This document shows positions 55,480 to 64,000 of a DNA stretch of 64,000 nucleotides, in pieces. The stretch is from NCBI GenBank assembly GCA_019022495.1, contig JAFEKR010000013.1, positions 1,426,001 through 1,490,000 on the forward strand, in the 5' to 3' direction. Under the pieces are notes generated by a model that was not told where the DNA came from, searched no databases, and saw only the letters and a program-made list of their open reading frames with translations. The DNA comes from Epichloe hybrida (lineage: Eukaryota > Ascomycota > Sordariomycetes > Hypocreales > Clavicipitaceae). Each line of letters opens with the position of its first letter. The stretch's first letter is position 1. The translations under genes and the position numbers were made by a program.

Positions 55480-57461
55480 AGCAGCAGGAGCTCGTAATAA
55501 CTTTCATTCCGCTAGCACTTGGGTTCGTGCGCGCTCCGTAATGTGACTTGGGATGCACCACCGCTGGATGAGGTCACATAAAGACGGAACCTGCCATCTC
55601 CTGTGCCACTATGATTCTCCATTTGCGCATTTGATCGATGTCCAGGTACCCAGCCCAACAAGCGCATTGTCAAGGACGATTGCACAATCCACACCATACA
55701 CCATGAAAATAAAGAAAACAGCGTGAGCGACGGGTGTGCAGGGGGACAACAGACAGCTGCTTGTTACACTGAGAGGATGATAGCCTTGCTGACAGCATTG
55801 AGCTTTTGCACGATGCGCACAAAAAGCACGAGGTACATCCATCGCTCACTCGGTTACAGTATTTGGGCAGCCACATCACACTCCCTGCATATTATTACTG
55901 CACTTTGGATAGGAGGAGCTGCATGAAGCAGCCGTTCGTGGGTCGCATGGCACACAAGCCTGTTTTCTTTTGGTGATGCGCGGCTGAAACATCAAACATC
56001 AAACTGATGCCAGTAGTCCGTAGAACCAAAGACTAAACCCCGGGGGGGGAGACGGTTGAATCCCAGCATGCAGTTCCCAGCATGCAGTCTTCGGCTTCTC
56101 CGATCTCCATTGTAACCCAACGTTTATTACGGCAACATTGATGTCTCAACCGCTTTCTAAATGCGACGCTAGCTGCTTTGAGTTCTTGTTTCTACGAGCG
56201 AAAACGGTCCGCCGGCGAAGTCAGGATCTGGTGCAACATTCCAACAGTCTGGCTTCAGGAACCACAGGCGCACGGCGTTAGCAAGAATACAAAAATATTC
56301 ACGCCTGGACTAATGCGTACCCCTTTCTGCACTCTGTGCCGATGGATTTGTGGTCCTAAATACTAAATATTGAAAGGCCTGCTCCATTGCTGATTGGATC
56401 AAACCAGTCTCTCTGTTCCTCTCTCTTGAGGGTTTTTTTTTTTTTTTTTTCTTCACCGGTTGTGCCGAAAGAAAGGCAAACCCTACGTCATTGGTAGAGT
56501 CTGGTCTTGTGCCCACTGCTCGACACCGACCGGGGTCTGTATGCGCCGTATTACATATGTGTACAGAGGAAAAAAATTCTGTGCACTCCACCACCACCAC
56601 CTCAGTCTCATGTTGACTGACATCTTCTCTTCACGCGCACCCAACCTCCCACGACCACGTACCTTCCTCGACGTCTTTCAGTCCCGATTTCCGTTCTCCA
56701 CAATCTTAATGGGTTAACATTCGGCTCCGAAAACACTTGCACGTTTCGTCTGCGGAAACCTACTGCCCAGCAGTTCTCCGCGGCGAAACCCGGTCCTCGA
56801 GACGAAAGGCCCTTCTCGCCCCGTAATACTCAAGGCGCCGCATTCTATGCGTTCAACTGACCTCCTGCGTTTCCTCTTCTCTCGACCTTCCAAGTAAGCT
56901 CTCTGGCTCTCGAGACAAGCAACTTCTGCCAAGTCCTCACATGCGCTGTTTGATCTGTGCACTAACCACTATCTGGTAACAGGCCTCGATAGCACCCCCC
57001 GTCTTCAGATTGAGATATATATAAACAAATTCTGCAAAAGTAGCAGATATCCCTGTCAACTAGCTCCGGTACTTGTCCACGGGTATCGGACTACGTTTCG
57101 AGCATCCAACATTCCGTCGCAGAAGTTGTTGCTTCGCGCCCTCCGTTTTCGACCTCCATAACGTCCCTTCAAAGACGTCAGCAACTCTATCCATACATCC
57201 GACTGCTGCTGGCTTCGCCAGCATCATTGAAAAAAAAACCGCATTCTGTGGGCCTACTCTCTCAGACAGGCACCGCAAGGTCTGTTTGAGCGGCAGCTAG
57301 TGCTCCACGGACTCTGCCTGGCGGGCAAAGGAACACCCAAACACAGCATCCATTGATCCAACTCGGCAGCGTTTGTATCAGGACCTGAAACTCCTGTCCT
57401 GGTCCTCTTGCCACGTCTTCTCAGCGTGCCAATCACTCTCGGAAGGGTGTCTTGGGTCATT
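55480..57461. other. Intergenic plus long 5' leader of SPE2
   Basis: About 2 kb. The left 1.5 kb has no supported gene. A T-run lies at 56434-56451. From the TATA box at 57016 to the SPE2 start at 57462 there is no ATG on the plus strand, consistent with a long uORF-free leader. Confidence 0.5.
57016..57025 (+). promoter_or_regulatory. TATA-like element of SPE2
   Basis: TATATATAAA lies 437 nt upstream of the start codon, followed by about 430 nt free of ATG, so it could drive a transcript with a long leader. Confidence 0.45.
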
Positions 57462-59003
57462 ATGGTCAACCTCTCGGTTCCGAAAAACTATACGTTTTCT
57501 CCGTCCTCGGTTCCGCCACATTTGACAATCAACCATGATGTTGCGGCAGACCTAGACTCGTCCAACGCCTTTGAAGGTCCCGAGAAGCTGCTGGAGGTGT
57601 GGTTCGCGCCAGATGCAGAAGCTCTCCCCCCGTCCGCAGCTCCCCATGGATTGAAGAGCGTGACTTCAGACACGTGGGTTGCCATGCTCGACATGGTTAA
57701 TTGCAAGATTCTCTCCGTTTTGGAGTCTGACGATGTGGACGCATACCTCCTTTCCGAGTCCAGCATGTTCGTGTTTCCTCACAAGCTCATTCTCAAGACA
57801 TGTGGAACCACGACTCTTCTGCTCGGTCTTCAGCGACTTCTCCACATTGCTGCCGTGCACGCTGGTTTCACGTTCCACAATGCCGACTCGGTCGACGATA
57901 TTCGAGCGGCTGCGACTCCCTACCGCGTCTTCTACAGCCGCAAGAACTTCTTGTTCCCCGACAAACAGAAAGGACCCCACCGGAGCTGGAAGCAGGAGGT
58001 CAAGTACCTGGATGACACTCTCGAGGGTGGCGGCAGCGCTTACATGGTGGGGAAGATGAACGGAGACCACTGGTATCTCTACATCACTTCGCCCAACCAG
58101 GCTCTGACACCACCTCTCACGCCAGATTCCGAGATCAATTGTGAGCCCACTCCTGCCACAACTGTTTCGTCCAATGGCGGAAGCTCGGCCGGGGGTGCGT
58201 ACAGCCAGAACGACGAGACACTCGAGATTCTCATGACCGATCTTGATCCGGAAACCGCCAAGCAGTTCTACTTGTCCCACGCGAGTGCGGTCGCGAGTGA
58301 CAAGCTTGCTGCTGAGGCCAAGAACGCACGCAAGAGGGCTCAGGACAGCCTTGGCTGTCTCTCCAGCAACCCCGAGGAGCTGGATGTGTTTGGACACTGC
58401 GGCGATGATGCCGAACTGAACGGTGTTCCCGAGGCCGAGGTGACAGAAGAGCTCACAACCGAAGGACACGCCCTTGGTTCCGTCATCTCCGAGCACTGTG
58501 GATTGAACGACGTTTACCCAACCTCTGTCTATCCCGACGCCCGCGTCGATGCCTACCTGTTCAGCCCCTGTGGATTCTCGGCCAACGGCGTGGTTCCTGC
58601 TGCGCCATCGTCCCCCGATGAGAAGCCAGGTGCCACGCACTACTTCACGGTCCATGTCACCCCCGAGCCGGGCTTCTCCTTTGCCTCGTTTGAGACGAAT
58701 GTCCCTGGGGGTCAAAAGGGTCGTACCACTGCCGAAATCATCGAGCAGGTGGTGAACATATTCCGTCCTGGCCGGTTCAGTGTCACGCTGTTCGAGGCTA
58801 AGGGCCGCAGCGCGAACTCTTACGTCATGGGTGATGGCGCATTCAAAAGTCTCTCCATGCAGCGTCTCGTCGACCCAGTCCGTGGGTACCGCCGTGTGGA
58901 TCGTATTGTGCATGATTTCGAGGATTACGATTTGGTTTTCCGGTTCTACGAGCGTGAGGACTGGCTGGGTGACAAGGCCGCGCGGGTGGGCGAAGTTGCA
59001 TGA
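57462..59003 (+). CDS. SPE2: S-adenosylmethionine decarboxylase proenzyme
   Basis: Single exon, 513 residues; the first ATG for more than 440 nt is at 57462, and the frame upstream lacks another ATG. The proenzyme processing site is LSESSMFV, with cleavage between Glu99 and Ser100; Ser100 becomes the pyruvoyl cofactor. Other family blocks are FEGPEKLLEVWF, LILKTCGTTTLL, YMVGKMNGDHWYLY, DAYLFSPCGFSANG and YFTVHVTPEPGFSFASFETN. The enzyme makes decarboxylated AdoMet, the aminopropyl donor for spermidine and spermine synthesis. Compared with animal and plant enzymes there is an extended middle insert (about residues 240-330), usual in filamentous fungi. No intron is present. Confidence 0.95.
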   Translation: MVNLSVPKNYTFSPSSVPPHLTINHDVAADLDSSNAFEGPEKLLEVWFAPDAEALPPSAAPHGLKSVTSDTWVAMLDMVNCKILSVLESDDVDAYLLSESSMFVFPHKLILKTCGTTTLLLGLQRLLHIAAVHAGFTFHNADSVDDIRAAATPYRVFYSRKNFLFPDKQKGPHRSWKQEVKYLDDTLEGGGSAYMVGKMNGDHWYLYITSPNQALTPPLTPDSEINCEPTPATTVSSNGGSSAGGAYSQNDETLEILMTDLDPETAKQFYLSHASAVASDKLAAEAKNARKRAQDSLGCLSSNPEELDVFGHCGDDAELNGVPEAEVTEELTTEGHALGSVISEHCGLNDVYPTSVYPDARVDAYLFSPCGFSANGVVPAAPSSPDEKPGATHYFTVHVTPEPGFSFASFETNVPGGQKGRTTAEIIEQVVNIFRPGRFSVTLFEAKGRSANSYVMGDGAFKSLSMQRLVDPVRGYRRVDRIVHDFEDYDLVFRFYEREDWLGDKAARVGEVA

Positions 59004-59564
59004 TTCGTCACTGCTCTCCTTTATTTCCAGTCTCTTTTTTTTTTTTTTTTTTTCAGGACACTTTTCTGCGTAGCATGTCATTATTTGTTGGCCTGAATGG
59101 GGTCTGGTTTTTAACCCAAGTCCACCAGGTCCATCTCAATCCACTCACTGGACATTGTAGAAGTAGTGCATCGACTTAGTTTCTGACGTAGCTTACATAT
59201 CAATAACATCATGCAGTTATATCACTTATGCAGTCTACGAAGTAAAAACAAACAGAATCTCAACTGGAGTGATGAAGTTGGGAGAGCACCAGTTTCACTT
59301 ACATTGGCGAAGCTACACACCTGTAGGGGTACTAGTCCCGGATCCACAGGTCTCGTCAAAAGATCTGCAGATGAAGTACATGTACGTACAGAAGTTCCAG
59401 GCATGTCCGCGTCGCCCCATCGATAAAATCACGTGAGCGGGCCCCGTCGATTTTTTTCTCAGCCCGCCCAGTCCACGTCCCCTGTCCCCATATATCCTGG
59501 CGTTCAAAAAAAAAAAATTCCAAGAGTAGATCCGAACCTCAGCAACTTGCGACGCACGATCAGA
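59004..59564. other. Intergenic
   Basis: SPE2 3' flank with a T-run at about 59036-59053, and the promoter of NOP10. No gene is seen. Confidence 0.5.
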
Positions 59565-59826
59565 ATGCATCTCATGTACACGCTCGACGACAAGGGCACG
59601 CGCCTGTACACGCTCAGGAAGGTGGCCCGCGGACAAGTCACCAAGTCGGCGCACCCGGCGCGCTTCTCGCCCGACGACAAGTGGTCTAGGCAGAGGGTTA
59701 CGATGAAGAGGAGATTCGGCCTGCTTCTCACGCAGCGGGGTGAGTTGGGCATTTCTGGTCATGGAGCCTCTATGTGGGATTAGGGGGTAAGGATGTGTGC
59801 TGACTTTTGGGATAGAGCAGAGTTGA
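59565..59826 (+). CDS. NOP10: H/ACA ribonucleoprotein complex subunit NOP10
   Basis: Exons 59565-59739 and 59816-59826, intron 59740-59815 (donor GTGAGT, branch CTGAC, acceptor GATAG), 61 residues. The protein begins [17 protein letters not shown] and contains [18 protein letters not shown], the signature of eukaryotic Nop10, ending [11 protein letters not shown]. Reading through the intron would add an unrelated 17-residue tail; the 11-nt second exon restores the usual length. Nop10 binds Cbf5/dyskerin in H/ACA snoRNPs, which pseudouridylate rRNA and process pre-rRNA. It converges on NOB1, another ribosome-biogenesis gene, 252 bp away. Confidence 0.93.
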
Positions 59827-60078
59827 ACGTGCTGTTCGAGCATGAAAAATTGAGGGATATTGGGTTGGGGAAATGGCTGGGAGATGGGGTGATACTGGGG
59901 AGAGAGGGGAGACGGATATGTTTGCAGCGCGGGGATTCTGTGGATTTATTTGACGGCTGGAACGAAGATGGTTTGGTTTTTTATTTCGGTCCCAGCTATT
60001 ACTTGCGGTCCTCTGTGCCCCTGAATGCTTTTTACTATTCTTGTCCTGCGAGAGTGCATGTCCCGCGTAGCCTCGTTT

Positions 60079-61383
60079 CTAGTGCTTTCTCTTGGAATTC
60101 ACATTCTTGCCGGCTCCGACGCGGATTTTGCCCGCTTGGCCGGACCTCTTCCCCGTCAGCATCGCCGGCAGGTAGTCTTCGTCCATGAGATCCTTCTTCC
60201 GCTGCCGTCTCTGCTCGTCGGCCGCCCTGGTAAACTCCTTTTGATCTTCCGCCAGGATCAGCTCGCGGCCCCAACCGTTCTTGCCACCTTGGCCCTTTGG
60301 TGGGCGACCGTTTGCGCTGCCGTGGACAGCCTTGGGCACGCTGTATACGTTGCCGCGCTTGTTCCACTGAAAGTTCTTTTTCAGATGGATCTGGAAATTT
60401 CCATGCGAGTCGGTGGAGCAGCTGGTTCGGGTGAGCGTTGGCTGTCCGCACTTGGGACAAAACTGCTTCTCCGTGTCCTTGGTGGTGGAGAAGCAGCCGT
60501 GGCAGCGGAGAAGCCACGTCTTGAGGTGAGTTATGCGGGAGAAGGACGGGGTGACGAGGTTGAGGTTGATGCGCAGTGCGACGTTTTGCATGGCGTAATC
60601 CGATGTGAGGATGGCAGCTTGGAGCGTCTTCTGCATCGGTCGGGAGGGTGTGTTGGCGTGAGAATCTTGGGCTTGGTGTTTCTTGAGGTTGGACGGGGTG
60701 ATCCAGCCGTCCTCGTCCGAATCGTCGTCGACGGCTGGGTCCGAGGTCGCCGTGTTCGCTGCTGCGGCTGCGGCGGCGTCTCCAATTGGCTCAGCTTCTT
60801 GAGTCTCTTGTGCGTTGCTTTCCCCCTCAGCAGAGGCAGCAATGGTTGGGGTTTCTTCGAGATCTGCTGCGCCCAAGCTCAAATCGTCCATTGTTTTGTC
60901 CAGAGACGCTGGTGTCCCGCCATCTGTGCTCTTGCTCTCCTCATCGCCGGCCACCCTTCCGTTCAGGGTCTTCTGTGCCGGAGTATTCCTCAATCTCCAG
61001 TCGCCGTTGTTCCTCTCGAGCTCTAGTTCATATCCCAACGCAATGACCTCGATATCCGGCCTACTCAGAACAGCCAAGTCGCCGGTACGCCTCGCGAAGT
61101 CCGTCACGAACTTGATACTCGCGGGACCTGGTGCGCGAACAGTGACAAATGGCAGTAGCGTGGTCTCGACTCGTGTGCGGGTAGCAGGGTCTCTGATCTC
61201 GGAGATGACAGACGGGATAGTATACAAGACTTCGGCTCGAGATACGAGTGCGCTGACAGAAGGGTCATTCTTGATCAACGGTCCCGTATCAAGGACGAGG
61301 CTGTGGATCGGCTTGTAGGTTGTACTGGTGGTGGTTTGCGAGGTGGCACCATCGACAGGCTCTGTTGGTGGCGGGGTAGCCAT
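60079..61383 (-). CDS. NOB1: 20S pre-rRNA D-site endonuclease NOB1
   Basis: Single exon, 434 residues from ATG 61383. An N-terminal PIN nuclease domain begins HSLVLDTGPLIKN (catalytic Asp about residue 32) and includes TIPSVISEIRD and LSRPDIEVIALGYELE. An acidic, Glu/Ala-rich insert follows, then the conserved ILTSDYAMQNVALRINL and the zinc ribbon RCHGCFSTT ... FCPKCGQPTL (about 303-326). The C-terminus is basic (GKRSGQAGKIRVGAGK). NOB1 cleaves the 3' end of 18S rRNA at site D during the last step of 40S maturation. Full length and all key residues appear intact. Confidence 0.95.
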   Translation of the reverse strand: MATPPPTEPVDGATSQTTTSTTYKPIHSLVLDTGPLIKNDPSVSALVSRAEVLYTIPSVISEIRDPATRTRVETTLLPFVTVRAPGPASIKFVTDFARRTGDLAVLSRPDIEVIALGYELELERNNGDWRLRNTPAQKTLNGRVAGDEESKSTDGGTPASLDKTMDDLSLGAADLEETPTIAASAEGESNAQETQEAEPIGDAAAAAAANTATSDPAVDDDSDEDGWITPSNLKKHQAQDSHANTPSRPMQKTLQAAILTSDYAMQNVALRINLNLVTPSFSRITHLKTWLLRCHGCFSTTKDTEKQFCPKCGQPTLTRTSCSTDSHGNFQIHLKKNFQWNKRGNVYSVPKAVHGSANGRPPKGQGGKNGWGRELILAEDQKEFTRAADEQRRQRKKDLMDEDYLPAMLTGKRSGQAGKIRVGAGKNVNSKRKH

Positions 61384-62310
61384 TTGAGGAGGAAGACACG
61401 AAGCACGCGAATTCCGTGCAGTCGCGACGGTTCAAAGTCGGTAGTATGTTAGCAGGGCCTTGATCATTTGCCGAAATCGAGAACAACGGCCCGTCTGATC
61501 GATATGCCTTTCTTGTGTCCAGGGCGTGGGGCAAATTCTTCCCATGGAAGAGGGGGAGAGGGGAAGAAAAGTTTAAGAACGATAAGATAAGCATCCCAGG
61601 GCCAATCACGTGCAGCATGAATATTGAATACCAAATTTCGCGAGAGAGTAACAAACTCTGGAAGCCTCGGATTGAATGTATACTAATCAGAAACAGGCTA
61701 TAGCGACTTGGATTTTCGTGAGCCTTCAGAATATACCACTTTCTCGCCCCCTCCCAAAGCGACAGATGAATTGAATCTGTGAGCCGTGGTGCAGTGAGCT
61801 ACCCTGGAGTCGTGTAGACCAATTCCTCGGCTTTTCCCACTTTGCTGCGTTAGAACTTGGGCCAAAGGTGACGTCTCTCCAGAACAGCATTTCAATACTC
61901 GTGGCAGATATCAATACGGCAGAACTGCTGTCGACTGTGTCGTTGTGTGCGATTCTAGTCGACCCATGTGGGTAGCGAGATATATTTTGGTGCATTTTGG
62001 GTGTATGTGGAAATCTGCACGACTTATACATACATGTAATACGGTGCAATTCACACACATTAAGAAGTAGCCCTGATCCCCCTTTGTTCTGATTGGCTTA
62101 CATCCCTACGAGTGACCAACTTGCTTCCCCGAGACTTGTTCAAAGATAAAAGGGATGAAACCAAACCATGGAGAAAAATGCACTCAAGACTGAAAGCAAG
62201 GAACTACTCATCTGGAGGCAGTGGGCAGTGGGCGGTGATGTGGGGACACCGTGTCCGAATGACACATGTAATCGGCAGGTGCGGACTTTGTACTCCGGAG
62301 TTGTCACGGG

Positions 62311-62354
62311 GTGCCTCACTGGTGCCTCGCTGGTGCCTCACTGGTGCCTCGCTC
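62311..62354. repeat. 11-bp minisatellite (GGTGCCTCRCT), four copies
   Basis: Four consecutive GTGCCTC(A/G)CTG units, alternating A and G at one position, which suggests a 22-bp higher-order unit. Confidence 0.8.
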
Positions 62355-62670
62355 ACTTGGCTTGCCGATCTTAGATACCGCCGTCCAACAAGTTTGTAGG
62401 CTTTACTAGATAGTTGCGAAGCAGTTGCCGCTGCAGGCTTCCCAAGACTGACAGCATGACGCATCAAACATCCTTTATAAGTTAGCGCCGCCACCGACAA
62501 AGGTGCCAGAGAGACGGCCGAAGTCTATCATGAGCTCATGATGCATACTTGTCTCAATCCATTGCTGCTCATTCAGTAGGAGGATTCTGGATTCTGGTGA
62601 AAAGCCATCTTGGAGGATGGCTTGTGGGCTATCATGTGTCATGCGATTGGTCAGGAGTGAGTGTTTGTAC

Positions 62671-62715
62671 CAATTGCCTCAATTGCCGCAATTGCCGCAA
62701 TTGCCTCAGATTGCC
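62671..62715. repeat. 9-bp minisatellite (CAATTGCCK), five copies
   Basis: Five CAATTGCC(T/G) units in a row, last one diverged. Each unit contains the palindrome CAATTG. Confidence 0.8.
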
Positions 62716-63676
62716 ACTAGACTCATGGCAAAGTTGGCTCGTCTTGTCGTCTGCAGGGAACATGGACCAGCCAGTCTCTGGATTTTCCCTTTTCCAGAAG
62801 GCTTCCATGGCTCCATGGCCCGATGCATCCCCACAGATCTTGACAGGGCCCAGTTGGCGACGAGGATTGGACCTGAGATAACGAAGCTGGAGAGAGAAGG
62901 ATTAAAAGAAATAGAAAAATTGCAGTTGCAGTGGCAGTGGGCCAGTGGCAGTGGCAGTGGCATAGTTCCGGGTTCCAGGTTCCAGTGTGAGTGGGTTCGA
63001 TGTGGATACGTGCAAACCACGGGTTGCACGGGTTGCACGGGCTGGTGAGGGAATAAAGACGATAAGACCGAATTTGTTGACTCGGTCGCGTGAGCGAGCA
63101 GACGGGAAACAATGCGATTACATGTAAGCACTGCAGCACGGCAATTGATCACGGAGACCCCAACATCACCCGGGCAATGGGCGGAATGCGGTCGAAGCAC
63201 GCGGGGCGAAAGTCGCACCGCGCGAGGTTCGACGCGCGACCATGTCTCATGTCTCATCTTGCTTTCTACATATGTAACGGCCGAGAGGAAGGAGCGAGGC
63301 GAAGCGAGGCAGGCAACCTGGAAACCCGGCCGCCCGTCTCCGTCTCGTGTCGTGTGACACGCCAGTGACACCACCACCACCACCACGAGCAAGTCGACGA
63401 CGCTTGGTCCAATCTCGTCCAATCTCTACAATCTCTACAATCTCTGAACGGCCTCTGATCAATGAGCCAACCAACGCACGGCATCAAAATGAATGAAATG
63501 CATTGCAGTCAGCAATCGGCCCAGCCGCGCAGCGCAGCACAGTGCGGCTCAGAGCGCCAAGTGCTCGTGCTCGTGCCCGTGCCCGCGCCTGGTTTGCCTG
63601 CACCTGCAATCTTGGCGCGGCGCCCCCCTTGGCTTCTGGTCTTGGCTCTTGGCGGGCGCTGCACTGGGGCGACGGC

Positions 63677-63702
63677 AGCAGCAGCAGCAGCAGCAGCAGG
63701 CT
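63677..63702. repeat. CAG trinucleotide run
   Basis: About eight GCA/CAG triplets in a GC-rich region without a supported reading frame. Confidence 0.75.
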
Positions 63703-63960
63703 CCGACTTTTCATCAAATCCTTGTTCGCGGCGGCGGCACCCCCGTCTTCCTGCAGGTGCTCTTGTTGTGCGGCTGCGGCTCGCGGCACTTTTTGCCGAC
63801 TTGGACTGGGACTGGATGGGAGCGAGGAAAATTTCCTTCTTGGTCGCAAGCCACAATGCCACCGCCCGACCGACGTCATTCCCCGATGCGCCATCCGATT
63901 CACCACCTCCCGCTTTCTTCTTGCCGCCATCAGACAACAACAACAACAACAACGACAAAA

Positions 63961-64000
63961 ATGAGAATGACAACAATAACAAAACAAGACAACAGCGACA
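63961..64000 (+). CDS. Possible gene start running off the window
   Basis: An ATG at 63961 in AAAAATGAG context follows a CAACAACAACAAC leader, a composition common in fungal 5' untranslated regions, and the frame is open to the window end (13 codons, Thr/Asn/Gln-rich). There is no domain evidence; it may equally be leader sequence. Confidence 0.25.
   Translation, partial: MRMTTITKQDNSD

Larger units (their letters stand above)
61384..63960. other. Gene-poor end region, 2.6 kb with minisatellites
   Basis: Includes the NOB1 promoter at the left. No domain-bearing frame is found. Several minisatellites and trinucleotide runs are listed separately. Some 60-240-codon open frames are low-complexity (Leu/Ala/Arg runs from CAG/CTG repeats) and are not called. 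Confidence 0.45.

Noticed and set aside
57666..59081. 471-codon antisense frame opposite SPE2
   Set aside because: It is the complement of a strongly codon-biased conserved gene and shows no domain.
60025..61026. 333-codon frame opposite NOB1
   Set aside because: Shadow of NOB1, whose PIN and zinc-ribbon motifs are complete on the minus strand.
63483..63990. Overlapping 150-170-codon frames at the right end
   Set aside because: They translate CAG/GC-rich simple repeats into Leu, Ala, Arg or Cys runs on both strands; no conserved segment.
1..64000. CRISPR arrays, prokaryotic operons or bacterial defence systems
   Set aside because: Gene structure is eukaryotic with spliceosomal introns, and the tandem repeats seen have no unique spacers.

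Overview
The window reads as nuclear chromosomal DNA of a filamentous ascomycete (Pezizomycotina). Most genes carry short introns (about 55-105 nt) with GTRNGT-like donors and CTRAY branch sites. Zn2Cys6 regulators, fungal-type polyketide synthases (SAT-KS-AT and highly reducing KS-AT), secreted Cys-rich proteins, GH43/GH2 hydrolases and a pol III tRNA with a tiny intron all fit. The gene mix suggests a Sordariomycete, perhaps Hypocreales; that assignment is inference.

Left part (1-12 kb): a truncated Tgl4/Tgl5-type patatin lipase (minus), a tRNA-Gln(TTG), a secreted Cys-rich protein gene with an in-frame TAG that a 66-nt intron would remove, a Zn2Cys6 regulator, a secreted protein made of four 26-residue charged repeats, an SDR with a GC-AG intron, and a secreted GH43 enzyme.

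Middle left (13-21 kb): a dead biosynthetic locus. A highly reducing PKS remnant (minus) and a SAT-bearing non-reducing PKS remnant (plus) are arranged head to head, both full of frameshifts and deletions; the HR-PKS also contains an 83-bp element with 14-bp perfect inverted termini. Next to them is an apparently intact Zn2Cys6 regulator. This is the layout of two-PKS clusters (resorcylic lactone, sorbicillinoid or azaphilone type), now non-functional. From 24 to 27 kb a PDR-type ABC transporter is also a pseudogene, split by about 1.6 kb that contains an intact single-exon gene of unknown function. Between them lie two His-rich stress/allergen-like genes.

Middle right (27-48 kb): accessory metabolism. 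A Baeyer-Villiger-type monooxygenase, a secreted GH2 glycosidase with seven exons and homopolymer-rich introns, a KstD-like FAD oxidoreductase, an APH-family kinase, an unknown gene with a second in-frame TAG/intron case, a secreted Cys-rich protein, and a 1271-residue fusion of a cholesterol-oxidase-like GMC flavoenzyme to an alpha/beta hydrolase. Three flavoenzymes of families that include steroid-active members lie within 20 kb.

Right part (48-64 kb): mostly conserved housekeeping genes: a CobW/ZNG1-type zinc GTPase, a four-TM protein, the Fe-S scaffold CFD1, S-adenosylmethionine decarboxylase, NOP10 and NOB1 (convergent, both ribosome biogenesis). The last 2.6 kb is gene-poor and rich in minisatellites, possibly ending in the 5' leader of a gene that continues beyond the window.

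Exon coordinates were worked out by hand from splice signals, frame continuity and recalled family conservation; no alignment or RNA data were available.
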